NCBI RefSeq assembly: GCF_002192455.1
Contig: NZ_CP021744.1
Coordinates: 7,588,501 to 7,652,500, forward strand
Direction: 5' to 3'
DNA from: Streptomyces albireticuli
GTDB taxonomy: Bacteria > Actinomycetota > Actinomycetes > Streptomycetales > Streptomycetaceae
Length of the DNA: 64,000 nucleotides
This document shows positions 31,028 through 39,968 of the stretch, in pieces. A program made the position numbers and the translations under genes. Position 1 is the stretch's first letter. Each line of letters starts with the position of its first letter. The notes beneath the pieces were generated by a model. The model did not search any database. It was given only the letters and a program-made list of their open reading frames with translations, and had not been told where the DNA came from.

Positions 31028-32079
31028 TCAGCCGGGTGCGGCCGTCGCCGGGCCGGTGACAGCGGCGGCCCGGAGCGGCGGCAGGGGCACCGCGGCGATC
31101 GCGGGCTCCACCAGGCTTCCCAGGTACAGCGTTCCCTCGTGCTCCAGCGCGCTCGTGGCCATGTGGAAGTTCCGCGCGTCGCGCCACAGGTCCCGCACCG
31201 GGCGGCCCGGGAGTCGAGGCCCTGCGCCCGTGTCGTGCGGCGGGCCTCGGGCAGCAGCCCGGGCGGGAGCGCCCAGAGGGCCCTGCGGAGCGCGGGGTGG
31301 TGCCGGTGCAGGAAGTCGAGGAGCGCGCTCCGCGGTCCGGCGAGGGCCACCCAGATCAGGCCGTCGGGGCCGGTGGTGAGGTTGTCGGGGAACCCGGGGA
31401 GGCCGTCGGCGAAGACGTCGGTGGCACCCGCGCGCGGGCCGGTGAGCCACAGCCGCCGGAGCCGGTAGGCCCCGGACTCCGCCACCACCAGGAAGGACTC
31501 GTCGGCCGCCAGGCAGACACCGTTCGCGAACTGGAGCCCGTCCATCACGACCTCCGCGGGCCCGCCCGGCTCCCAGCGGACGAGGCGGCCCGTACCGGAG
31601 TGTTCGAGGATGTCGCCCTTCCAGTGGCGCAAGGGGAACCGGCGGCTGGAGTCGGTCACGAAGACCGTGCCGTCCTTGGTGACGGCCACGTTGCTGCACA
31701 GCCCCAGCGGTTCGCCCGCGGCGGCGGAGAGCGCCGTGCCGACCGCGCCGGACGCCGGGTCGACCCGCAGCAGCCCGCGGTAGGCGTCGCAGACCAGGAG
31801 CTCCCCGTCCGGAAGCCGCCGCATCCCCAGCGGCCGGCCGCCGGTGCGGGCGACCTCCGTCACCCGCCCGGTGACGGTGTCCACGCGCAGGACGCGTCCG
31901 TCGGCCACACCGGTCAGGAGGTTCCCGGAAGCGTCGAGGGCGAGGTGTTCGGGGCCGTCCCCGTCGATCGGGAGGAGCCGTAAGGGCGGCATCGTCGGGC
32001 CGCCCGCCCCGCTCCGCCGCCGGCCGGGCCGGGGCGGGGGCTGCCAGACGACGGGTGCCATGCGCGGTTCACGCGGCAT
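31028..32079 (-). pseudogene. SMP-30/strictosidine-synthase-like beta-propeller protein with apparent frameshift
   Basis: The first ~295 codons read as a beta-propeller lactonase-like protein (GPEHLALDASGNLLTG; FANGVCLAADESFLVVAES; GFPDNLTTGPDGLIWVAL). The frame then degenerates, while the -1-shifted frame continues the family C-terminus (RPVRDLWRDARNFHMATS, then EGTLYLGSLVEPAIAAV) to a stop at 31028. Restoring one G in the run at 31206-31208 joins both into about 350 residues, so either a recent mutation or a sequencing error is responsible. ATG 32079 has GGAG 5 bases upstream and overlaps the preceding membrane-protein gene by 11 bases, so the two are coupled. The family hydrolyses lactones or small esters; the substrate is unknown. 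Confidence 0.75.
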
Positions 32080-32722
32080 GGGTGCTCCGCCCCCGCCGCG
32101 CCCGCACGCACCGCAGCATCTCCTCGCCGTACGGCAGGGCCACGAAGGCACCCACCGCCGCGGCGATCGACGCGAGGTACGCGGCGGGCAGGGGCCGGTC
32201 CTTCGGCACGAGCTTCCAGTCGTCCGAGGACTCCTTCCCGCCCCGCAGGCCCGCGCGGACCTTGTCCCAGTGCAGGCAGGCGGTGAAAGCGGCCGCCGAC
32301 AGCGGGATCACTTCGAGGAAGCTGTGGATGTGCTGCTCGATCGGGCGTACCTCCCGGTCGTGCGTGGCGATCGTGACGTCCCACACCGCGGTCGCGCCGT
32401 GCGCGAGGGCCGCCCCGCCCATCAGGGACAGGACCAGCGGATTGATCTTCGCGACCAGGCCCGCCACGACCGGGACGCCCGCCTCGGTCATCATCAGCGC
32501 GTGCACCGCCGACTCGCGCACCCCGCTGGTCTCCTCGATGCGCGTACGCCGGTGCATCACCCAGTCGGCCACCGCCGGCACGAACCACAGCGGCAGCACC
32601 CCGTACATCAGGAACCTGCGGGTGGCGTTCTCCACGTCGTCCGCGCCCGGGGTGACGCGCAGGTCGGGCCGGTCACGCCAGCGCATCCACCGGTGTACGG
32701 GGCGCGTCGAAGAAATACGCAT
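32069..32722 (-). CDS. Integral membrane protein of unknown function
   Basis: 217 residues. Several hydrophobic segments are visible (around residues 37-55, 78-105, 130-150 and 180-200), with a His-rich middle (THDREVRPIEQHIHSF). AGGAGG lies 8 bases before the ATG. I do not recognise a family with confidence; histidines in membrane segments hint at a metal- or heme-binding protein, which is speculation. It is translationally coupled to the SMP-30-like gene. Confidence 0.7.
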   Translation of the reverse strand: MRISSTRPVHRWMRWRDRPDLRVTPGADDVENATRRFLMYGVLPLWFVPAVADWVMHRRTRIEETSGVRESAVHALMMTEAGVPVVAGLVAKINPLVLSLMGGAALAHGATAVWDVTIATHDREVRPIEQHIHSFLEVIPLSAAAFTACLHWDKVRAGLRGGKESSDDWKLVPKDRPLPAAYLASIAAAVGAFVALPYGEEMLRCVRARRGRSTHAA

Positions 32723-32885
32723 GTGGTGTCCTCCTGGCGGTGGGCGCGATCCCGGTCCTCGGACCGGGTATCCGTGAGCGCGACACGGGAAACCCCCGGG
32801 GCCCCCGGGGCCGGACTTACCGCCCGGACGGCGGAGGGCCGCACCCGGCGCCTCGCGAGGTGGGTACCGGCCACCCGCCCCGGGG

Positions 32886-33560
32886 TCACCGGGCGTCGGT
32901 GACCGGGGTCCCCAGGGCGGCGCCGAGGCGCCCCAGGACGTCCCGGGGTGTGCCGGTCTCGGGCAGGGTGGAGGCGCGGATGCGGAGGAGGGTGGCGAGC
33001 ATTTCGGCTTCTTGTTCCTGGCGGGTGGTGTAGCTGGCGCGGCCGAGGAGCCGCTGGATCAGCTGGGGGCTGAGGTCGGGCAACAGCGCCTGCACCCCGG
33101 CGTTCTCACCGACCGCCGTACCACTGTCGCCGGTCTCCGCCCCCGCCCCCGCCCCGGCGACGGCGGTGTCTCTCGCCTTCGCGCCGCCGCGCTTCCTCGG
33201 GCCCGGAAAGGCGAGCGCGCCCGCGCCTCCGCCCGTGAGGACACCGGGTGGTGGGGTGGTGGGGCGGATTCCGTGGTGGTCGAACAGCATGTGTCCGATC
33301 TCGTGGAGGATGATGTGCTCTTGGTGGATCTGGGTGGTGCGTTGTTCGTAGAAGATGTGGTCGTCCGTGGGGGTGGCGAGCCACAGTCCGCAGATGTTGC
33401 CGTCGGCGGCCTGGTCGGGCAGGGCATGGAGGTGCAGGGGGCGGTCGCGGCTGCGGGAGAGCTCTTCGCAGAGGGCGTCGATGGAGAAGGGGCGCGGTAG
33501 CGTCAGCTGGTCCAGCACGGCCTGGCAACGCCGGTGCAGCTGGGTGTACTTGGTAATCAT
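32886..33560 (-). CDS. ImmA/IrrE-family metallo-endopeptidase
   Basis: 224 residues. The zinc site HEIGH lies at about residues 86-90 with the downstream EQEAEMLA supplying the third ligand, as in the ImmA/IrrE (DUF955) peptidases. An Ala/Gly/Pro-rich stretch of about 55 residues (roughly 98-152) is inserted between the two parts of the active-site domain and is probably disordered. GGGAGA precedes the ATG by 6 bases. In Bacillus and Deinococcus, such proteases cleave a partner XRE-type repressor (known). The XRE gene immediately upstream on the same strand is the obvious partner here. Confidence 0.85.
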   Translation of the reverse strand: MITKYTQLHRRCQAVLDQLTLPRPFSIDALCEELSRSRDRPLHLHALPDQAADGNICGLWLATPTDDHIFYEQRTTQIHQEHIILHEIGHMLFDHHGIRPTTPPPGVLTGGGAGALAFPGPRKRGGAKARDTAVAGAGAGAETGDSGTAVGENAGVQALLPDLSPQLIQRLLGRASYTTRQEQEAEMLATLLRIRASTLPETGTPRDVLGRLGAALGTPVTDAR

Positions 33561-33715
33561 GTATCTCCCATAGCCTGCCGTGGAGGGAAGAAATGACCGT
33601 GCACCCCCGTGCGTCGACCGTGAACCTCCGCGCCGTGCGGCCCGCCCGCCCGTGACCCCGGTGGCAGCCGGTGCCCCAGGCGGCGGGCCCGACCCGCTGC
33701 CCCCCGCCCCGTGTC

Positions 33716-34198
33716 CTACTCCCCGACGGGACGGGTGGCGTGATCCGGGTCGTCGACGTTCGAAAGATTCTGTAGTTTGCGGGCTTCGGTGACCATGGTG
33801 AGGAGGGCGTCGAGGCTGGCGGAGGAGAGTCCTTCCGCGCGGAGCGCGAGGTTGCGGATCTTGGAGTCGCGCAGTGCGGTGGCGAGGGCGAGCTGGGTGT
33901 TGACGCGTTCGCAGACCTCGTCGCTGAGGAAGTACTCCAGCGGGACGCCGAAGAACTGGGCGAGGATGTCGAGCTGTTCCAGCGTCACATTGCGCTTTTT
34001 ACCGGTGGCCAGCTCCCACAGGTAGGTGGCGGAGATGGCGCCGCCGGTGCTCTCGCGGATCTCCTTGGCCAGACGGGCGTATCCCGGGCGGGTGCGCTCG
34101 TCGGGGTAGAGCGTCTCGATCAGCTGTCTCAGCCGCCGCTCCAGTTGCAGCAGCAGAGGCCTGTCGACCTCTTCGCGCGCCGATTCGGTACTGCTCAT
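33716..34198 (-). CDS. XRE-family DNA-binding regulator
   Basis: 160 residues from ATG 34198 (GAAGGA six bases upstream; the longer reading from 34300 has no such site). A helix-turn-helix of the Cro/cI type spans about residues 30-85 (YARLAKEIRESTGGAIS, YLWELATGKKRNVTLEQL, FFGVPLEYFL). The C-terminal half is helical and may dimerise or be the cleavage target. It precedes the ImmA-type peptidase with a 155-base gap on the same strand, resembling ImmR-ImmA repressor/antirepressor pairs, though no mobile-element genes are nearby. Confidence 0.85.
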   Translation of the reverse strand: MSSTESAREEVDRPLLLQLERRLRQLIETLYPDERTRPGYARLAKEIRESTGGAISATYLWELATGKKRNVTLEQLDILAQFFGVPLEYFLSDEVCERVNTQLALATALRDSKIRNLALRAEGLSSASLDALLTMVTEARKLQNLSNVDDPDHATRPVGE

Positions 34199-34582
34199 CC
34201 GTTGTCCTTCCCCACGGAGATGGAACCCACCGCGGCCGTCCGCCGGGACACCCGGAAATTCTAACGCCGGCCGCCGAGCCCCTCCCCGTGAACCGGTCAC
34301 CGCGTGGCCCGCGGTGGGCCCGCGTCCCGGTGTCCCGACGATGTGTGGGGGACACCTTCACCCCTCGGACGGGCGAGGACGAGTGGGGAACGGTGGCCGA
34401 AAAGGGCGCGCGACCGGCGATCTCCTCGCCGAACGGGCCTCCGGCACACCGCCCCGGTTCTTACACGTTTTTGTCGTCCCTCTGCCGCGCCTGCGAAACG
34501 CGCCCGGCAACGTGGTGCCCGCAACCGAGGAACACCCGGGGGATCCGGGGAGTCCGGGGAACCCGAGGCGGAGGAGAAGGCG
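34199..34582. other. Divergent intergenic region with possible XRE-gene promoter
   Basis: 384 bases without a convincing gene. On the minus strand TAGAAT (34258-34263) is a good -10 element about 60 bases before the XRE start, with no matching -35. On the plus side a GGAGGAGAAGG site serves the hydrolase gene; I see no clear promoter for it. Confidence 0.45.
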
Positions 34583-36127
34583 ATGACGTACAAGAGCACG
34601 GCGCGGCGCGCGGGACTGGCTGTGAGCATGATGGGCGTGATGGCCTCGGTGCTGCCGACGGCGACCGCCACCGCGTCCGCGCCCGTGCACGGTCGCGCGG
34701 CCACGGCGGCACCCGCCTGGTGCCCGGCGGTGGCCGGGCACCAGGTCGACTGCGGCCAGGTGGACCGCCCGCTCGTCGCGGGGAAGCCGGAGCTCGGCAA
34801 GGTCAAGGTGAGTTACGCGGTCGTACGCCACAGAGCGCCCGGCCCCGCCGAGGGCACCGTCGCCGTCAACCCGGGCGGCCCGGGCGAGACCTCGATAGAC
34901 AAGGCCGAGGCGTTCGCCTGGGGCCTGGAGGGCCTGCTGAAGGACCACGACCTGCTGCTCGTCGACCCGCGCGGCACCGGCGAGTCGCAGCCGGTACCCT
35001 GCGGGGTCACCGACGCCGAGTACCGCTTCGGCACCCGGGACCGGCAGCGGGCGGCGGTCGAGCGGTGCGCCGAGAACCTCGGGCCCAAGGCCGCCGGATA
35101 CACCTCGGCGGCCACCGCCGACGACATCGACGCCGTCCGCGCCCGTCTCGGTGTGCGGAAGCTCAGCCTGTACGGGCTGTCCTACGGCACGTACCTCATG
35201 CCGGTGTACGCATCCCGCCACCCCGAGCGCGTGCGCTCGATCGTCCTGTCCGGCGCGTTCCCTCTCGCGCTCGACCCGCTGGCGCGGCCCAGCGCCCAGG
35301 CGGTCTCCTCGACCCTGCGCCGGGTGTGCGAGCGCGGCACCCCCGTCGCCTGCGACGGCGAGCGGGCCGTGAAGGACCTGGCCACCACGGCCGCGCGGCT
35401 GCGCGCCGAACCCATGACGGTGCCGGTCACCACCGGACACGGCGTCTACAAGAAGCGGTTCACCGAGGACAAGCTCGCCAACCTGATGTTCGAGGCCGCC
35501 AGCAGCCAGGTCGGCCTGGAGCCGGACAAGCCCTCGCTGCTCGGCCGGCTGCCCCACGCCCTCGACCGCTTCGTGAACGGTGACACCGCGCCGCTGCGGA
35601 AGCTCGTCCAGGAGGAGGGCGAGACGGGCAGCACGGTGGACCAGGCGCCGTACATCGCGGTCACCTGCAACGACTACCGCAGGGCCTGGTCGAAGGACGC
35701 GCCGCCGTCCGTCCGGTGGCGCCAGTACGACGCCGCGCTGGCCGCCGCACGCCCCGGTGAGCACGGGGCGTTCAGTGCCAAGGGCTTCACCGAGGGCACC
35801 ACGGACGCCGGCGACGTGTGCATCGGCTGGCCGCGGGAGAACACCCCCGGCCCGCAGCCCACGAAGCCCGGGCTGCCGGACGTCCCGGTCCTCGTGCTCT
35901 CCGGCGATCTCGACGCCAACACACCCGACGCGAGCGGGAAGAAGGCCGCCGGGCAGTTCCGTAACAGCCGGTTCTTCTCGGTCCGCAACACGGGGCACGT
36001 ACCCGAGCTGGAGCCCAGCCGCTGCGTCACAGGCGTCTCCTCGCGCTTCCTCCGCACCGGTGAGCCGGGCGACACCTCCTGCCTGCGCGCCCTCCCGCCG
36101 ATCGCCGTCACCCCCGTCCGCGGCTGA
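34583..36127 (+). CDS. Secreted alpha/beta-hydrolase, tripeptidyl-aminopeptidase-like
   Basis: 514 residues from ATG 34583, preceded by GGAGGAGAAGG. The N-terminus is a signal peptide (RR near residue 8, hydrophobic core, Ala-rich cleavage area near residue 32). Oxyanion region NPGGPGETS, nucleophile elbow GLSYGTYL, catalytic Asp in LSGDLDANTP and His in NTGHVPEL give a complete triad in the order and spacing of Streptomyces TAP/SlpD-type peptidases. These remove N-terminal tripeptides or hydrolyse esters outside the cell. The gene lies just upstream of a two-component system, so regulation by it is possible but unproven. Confidence 0.85.
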   Translation: MTYKSTARRAGLAVSMMGVMASVLPTATATASAPVHGRAATAAPAWCPAVAGHQVDCGQVDRPLVAGKPELGKVKVSYAVVRHRAPGPAEGTVAVNPGGPGETSIDKAEAFAWGLEGLLKDHDLLLVDPRGTGESQPVPCGVTDAEYRFGTRDRQRAAVERCAENLGPKAAGYTSAATADDIDAVRARLGVRKLSLYGLSYGTYLMPVYASRHPERVRSIVLSGAFPLALDPLARPSAQAVSSTLRRVCERGTPVACDGERAVKDLATTAARLRAEPMTVPVTTGHGVYKKRFTEDKLANLMFEAASSQVGLEPDKPSLLGRLPHALDRFVNGDTAPLRKLVQEEGETGSTVDQAPYIAVTCNDYRRAWSKDAPPSVRWRQYDAALAAARPGEHGAFSAKGFTEGTTDAGDVCIGWPRENTPGPQPTKPGLPDVPVLVLSGDLDANTPDASGKKAAGQFRNSRFFSVRNTGHVPELEPSRCVTGVSSRFLRTGEPGDTSCLRALPPIAVTPVRG

Positions 36128-36193
36128 GGACCGGGACCGTGACCACCCGCGCCACGCTTCCCCCGCGTTTCCGCCACCGACGAAGATGATCAC

Positions 36194-36892
36194 ATGACTG
36201 ACGAAACGGGACACCGCCGGACGGTGCTGGTCGCCGAGGACGACCCGGGCGTGCGCAGCACCCTGGACCAGCTGCTGCGCTTCGAGGGCTACCGGGTGCT
36301 GCTGGCCTCCGACGGCCTGGAGGCCCTCGGCCTCCTGGAACGGGAGCGGCCCGACCTGGCGGTGGTGGACGTGGTCATGCCGGGCCTCGACGGCCTCGGC
36401 CTGTGCCGGATGCTGCGCAGGCGCGGCGACCGGCTGCCCGTCCTGGTCCTGACCGCCCGGCACGAGGTCGGCGACCGCGTCGCGGGACTCGACGCGGGCG
36501 CCGACGACTATCTGGCCAAGCCGTTCGCGACCGAGGAGCTCTTCGCCCGCATACGCGCGCTGCTGCGGCGCACCGAGCCGCCGGCGGACAGCGGGGCGTT
36601 GACGGTCGCTGACCTCACCCTGGACCCCGCCTCCCGGCAGGCGTTCCGCGGGGAGCGGCGGCTGGACCTCACGAAGACCGAGTTCGACGTGCTGGAACTG
36701 CTGCTGCACCACCCGGGCGTGGTCCTCACCCGGTCACAGATGTACGAGCGCATCTGGGGCTTCGACTTCGACACCACCTCCCGCTCCCTGGACGTCTACA
36801 TCGGCTATCTGCGCCAGAAGACGGAGCAGGGCGGCGCGCCCCGGCTGATCCACACCGTCCGCAACGTCGGCTACACGATCCGGCCCGCGTGA
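36194..36892 (+). CDS. OmpR-family response regulator
   Basis: 232 residues. The receiver domain has acidic residues at 15-17 (AEDD), phospho-acceptor Asp59 (VVDVVMPG), the Thr in VLTAR and Lys in YLAKPF. The C-terminal winged helix carries [16 protein letters not shown] and VYIGYLRQK. It overlaps the kinase gene by one base (TGATG), so the pair is co-translated. The signal and target genes are not evident from the sequence. Confidence 0.95.
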   Translation: MTDETGHRRTVLVAEDDPGVRSTLDQLLRFEGYRVLLASDGLEALGLLERERPDLAVVDVVMPGLDGLGLCRMLRRRGDRLPVLVLTARHEVGDRVAGLDAGADDYLAKPFATEELFARIRALLRRTEPPADSGALTVADLTLDPASRQAFRGERRLDLTKTEFDVLELLLHHPGVVLTRSQMYERIWGFDFDTTSRSLDVYIGYLRQKTEQGGAPRLIHTVRNVGYTIRPA

Positions 36893-38247
36893 TGCTCCGT
36901 ACGAAGATCACCGCCGTCGTCGCCGCGGCCGCCGCGCTCGCCATCTCCCTCGCCGCCTTCATGTCGTACCGGGGCGTGAGCGACCTGGTCGCCGGCGAGC
37001 TGGAACGGGGCCTCGACGACCGTACGAACACCGTCGTCACCCTCCTCGCCGCCGACCTGACCCCGCCCGCCCGGCCGGACATGATCGAGCAGGTCGTGTC
37101 CGCCCAGGGAGCGGTACGGCCGCTGGCGCCCGGCCGCGACGCGCTGCCCGTCCTGCCGGACGCGCTGCGCGTGGCCCGGACGGGAAAGGGCGAGAGCCGC
37201 GCGGACGTCGTCGTCTCCGGCACCGAGTACGGCACCCTGACCCGGCCCCTGCCCGGCGGTGGTGCGGTCATGGTCGGCCAGAGCTACGAGGGCGCCGCGC
37301 GCGTCGACGACCGGTCACTGCGGCGGATCTCCTGGACCACCGCGGCCGCCGTCGCCCTCGCGGCGCTCCTCGGCTGGCTCGCCCTGGGCCGGATCCTGCG
37401 GCCGGTCCGCCGGCTGGCCGGCGCCACCCGGCGCATCACCACCACACAGGACCTCACCACGCCGCTGCCGCCCGCAGGCTCCGGCGAGATCGGCCAACTG
37501 ACGCACAGCTTCGCGCACATGCTCGCCGCGCTGCGCCGTTCCCGCGCCCAGCAGCAGCAACTGGTCCAGGACGCCAGCCACGAACTGCGCACCCCGCTCA
37601 CCTCGGTGCGCGGGAGCGCCGAGCTGCTCCAGCGGGCGCGCGGCAGGCTCGCCCCCGAGGACGAGGAGCAGATCCTCACCACCCTGGTCACCGAGACCGC
37701 CGCCCTCGACGACCTGGTCCGCGAGCTCGTCGAGCTGGCCACCGACCGCTGCACGGAGGAGGAGCCCGAGGCCGTCGACCTGGCCGCCGCCGCGGAGGAC
37801 AGCGCGCAGCGCTTCCGCCTGCGGACCGGGCGCGCCGTCCTTGTCATCGAGGACGACGCGCACCCGCCGGTGCCGGTGCGCGCCCGGCCGCGCGCGCTCC
37901 AGCGGTGCATCGACAACCTGCTGGGCAACGCCGTGAAGTTCAGCCCCGAGGGCACCCCGGTCGCCGTGCACATCGCCGGGGGAAGGCTGGCCGTACGGGA
38001 CCGGGGCCCGGGCATCGCGCCCGGCGAGCGGCACGCCGTCTTCGACCGCTTCTACCGCGGCCCCCGGGCCCGGGCGGTGCCCGGCTCCGGTCTCGGTCTG
38101 GCCATCGTGCACGACATCATCGCGGCCGACGCCGGAACCGTCTTCGCCACCACGGCGGACGGCGGTGGCGCGGAGGTCGGCTTCGACCTCCCGCCCCACG
38201 CGCCGGACGGTTCGCCCGCGCGGAGGCGTTACCGGAGGGCACCGTGA
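36892..38247 (+). CDS. Membrane sensor histidine kinase
   Basis: 451 residues from ATG 36892; a GTG three bases earlier is the alternative. Two membrane segments (about residues 7-25 and 148-168) bracket a sensor loop of roughly 120 residues. A HAMP linker follows, then the H-box (DASHELRTP, His230), N-box (DNLLGNAVKF), G1 (DRGPGIAPGE), F (FDRFYRG) and G2 (GSGLGLAIV) motifs. It phosphorylates the regulator encoded immediately upstream. The extracytoplasmic sensor region has no recognisable domain. Confidence 0.95.
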   Translation: MLRTKITAVVAAAAALAISLAAFMSYRGVSDLVAGELERGLDDRTNTVVTLLAADLTPPARPDMIEQVVSAQGAVRPLAPGRDALPVLPDALRVARTGKGESRADVVVSGTEYGTLTRPLPGGGAVMVGQSYEGAARVDDRSLRRISWTTAAAVALAALLGWLALGRILRPVRRLAGATRRITTTQDLTTPLPPAGSGEIGQLTHSFAHMLAALRRSRAQQQQLVQDASHELRTPLTSVRGSAELLQRARGRLAPEDEEQILTTLVTETAALDDLVRELVELATDRCTEEEPEAVDLAAAAEDSAQRFRLRTGRAVLVIEDDAHPPVPVRARPRALQRCIDNLLGNAVKFSPEGTPVAVHIAGGRLAVRDRGPGIAPGERHAVFDRFYRGPRARAVPGSGLGLAIVHDIIAADAGTVFATTADGGGAEVGFDLPPHAPDGSPARRRYRRAP

Positions 38248-38265
38248 GCCGCCGGGGCGGGACGC

Positions 38266-38282
38266 GGCCGGGCGCGCCGGCC
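38266..38282. terminator. Short hairpin between convergent kinase and hydroxylase genes
   Basis: GGCCGG (38266-38271) and CCGGCC (38277-38282) form a 6-bp stem with a 5-base loop in the 48-base gap between convergent genes. It is short and in very GC-rich DNA, so chance is a real alternative. Confidence 0.35.
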
Positions 38283-38295
38283 CGCCAGGGAAGCC

Positions 38296-39876
38296 TCAAC
38301 GGCCGCCGAGGTCGGGCAGCGGGTCGGGGGTGCGCATGTGCGGGACGGTCCACCCCTCGGTGTCGTAGTCGGACATGCACTTGTCGACGAAGTCGCACAG
38401 TTCGTCGCGGAGCCCCGTGCGGGCCGCGAACTGGTAGGTCTCGAAGCGGGTGACCTCGGGGTTGGCGGCGTGCAGGTTCTCGTAGAGCTCGTGACGGCTC
38501 GCGAATTCGCTGCCGACGCTGTCCCACACCAGCTTCATCAGTTTGACGCGCTCCTCGGACCCGATCCCGTTGGCGCCGCGCATATAGGTGTCCAGGTAGG
38601 GGCGCAGCTCGGGGGAGCGGAAGTCGTCTGCGTGCGAGGCGAGGCTGATGAGGGGGCTGGCGACGAGGCGGTTGATGAGTTCCTTGACGGTCCGGTAGGC
38701 GGTCGGGGCCAGCACGCGGTAGGCGAAGCAGGGGTGCAGATGGGGGTGGACGTACTTCTCCGCCCAGGGTTCCGTCTGTTCGGTCATGGCGGTGACCAGG
38801 GCGTGCACGGTGTGCCGCCAGGCCAGTGCCTCGCCGACGCCGGACTGCACGCCGAGGTGGACGTCGCTGCCGTTGCTGTGGACGGCCTTCAGGAGCAGGC
38901 CGCACAGGAAGTCGAGCTTGACCGACATGCGGACGGCGCTGTGGAAGAGGAACCGGGGCAGGAACCCGCTCCGGTGGGCGAATCCGCCGGCCCGGTCGAG
39001 ATCGCGGTGGATCAGTACGTGCGACCAGGGGATGAGCGCGCGGTCGAAGACGAGGAGCGCGTCGTTCTCGTCGAACCGGCTGGACAGCGGATAGTCGAAG
39101 GGGCTGCCCGCCCGGTGGGCCTGGTTCTCGTAGCTGGGACGGCAGATGATCTTGATGCCGGGGGTGTTCATCGGGGCGATGAAGGAGACGGCCTGTGCCG
39201 GGTCCTCCGGGGCCGGGCCGGTGTGGCCGACGAACGCGTACTGCGTGAGCGCCGCCCCGGTGGCCACCCCCTTCGCCCCGCTGACGACGATTCCGGCGTC
39301 CGTCTCGTCCACGGCGCGGACACAGATGCCGGTGCCCTGCCCGGGGGACGCGTGGCGGCTCACCGGAGGGTTGACCAGGGCGTGGCTCAGGAAGAGGACC
39401 TTGTTCTGGGCGCGCTCGTACCAGTCGCGGGCGTTCGCCGCGAAGGGGTCGTAGTAGTCCGGGTCGGCCCCCAGCGTGGCGAGGAAGGATGCCTTGTAGT
39501 CCGGGGTCCGGCCCATCCAGCCGTAGGTCATCCGCTGCCAGGCCGCGATGGCGTCGCGCGCGGCCCGCAGGTCCGCCGAATCGCGCGGGGCACGGAAGAA
39601 CGGGTGGGTGAAGGCGCCGCCCGAGTCGGTGTCCGAGGTGAGCACGCCCTGGGAGGAGGGGTCGTGCAGGGCGTCGTAGAGCCAGGCGAGGGACCGGCAG
39701 CTGTTGCGGAACGCCGGGTGCGCGGTGACGTCGTCGACGCGCTCGCCGTAGATCCACACCTCGCGGCCGTCGCGCAGGCTCTCCAGGTACTCCTCGCCGG
39801 TCATCGGCCGGTCGGGGGTGCGACGGCCGGTGTCCGGCCTCGGGGCTGTCGCACTGCTGACGTGCTGATCGGGCAT
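38296..39876 (-). CDS. FADH2-dependent aromatic hydroxylase, HpaB/TftD family
   Basis: 526 residues from ATG 39876 (GAGGAG 6 bases upstream), the usual size of the large component of 4-hydroxyphenylacetate 3-monooxygenase. Family features include MTGEEYLESLRDGREVWIYG near the N-terminus (seen as TGEEYLESLRDGR), VSRHASPGQGTGI, GAKGVATGAALTQYAFVG in the flavin region and YMRGANGIGSEERVKLMKL near the C-terminus (in part). Such enzymes add an ortho hydroxyl to phenols; Sam5 uses p-coumarate and SgcC a carrier-bound beta-tyrosine (known). Last gene of the aryl operon, 92 bases after the SDR. With the ammonia-lyase, an ortho-hydroxylation of a 4-hydroxyaryl group is the inferred role. Reduced flavin must come from a separate reductase, such as the one at 50010. 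Confidence 0.88.
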   Translation of the reverse strand: MPDQHVSSATAPRPDTGRRTPDRPMTGEEYLESLRDGREVWIYGERVDDVTAHPAFRNSCRSLAWLYDALHDPSSQGVLTSDTDSGGAFTHPFFRAPRDSADLRAARDAIAAWQRMTYGWMGRTPDYKASFLATLGADPDYYDPFAANARDWYERAQNKVLFLSHALVNPPVSRHASPGQGTGICVRAVDETDAGIVVSGAKGVATGAALTQYAFVGHTGPAPEDPAQAVSFIAPMNTPGIKIICRPSYENQAHRAGSPFDYPLSSRFDENDALLVFDRALIPWSHVLIHRDLDRAGGFAHRSGFLPRFLFHSAVRMSVKLDFLCGLLLKAVHSNGSDVHLGVQSGVGEALAWRHTVHALVTAMTEQTEPWAEKYVHPHLHPCFAYRVLAPTAYRTVKELINRLVASPLISLASHADDFRSPELRPYLDTYMRGANGIGSEERVKLMKLVWDSVGSEFASRHELYENLHAANPEVTRFETYQFAARTGLRDELCDFVDKCMSDYDTEGWTVPHMRTPDPLPDLGGR

Positions 39877-39968
39877 GACGCTCCTCTTGCCGGTCGTTCC
39901 GTTCCCGCGGGTTCCGCGGCTGCCGCGTGCTCGGGGCCCGGGTGCGTCCGCACCGCGGGCCCCCGGCC

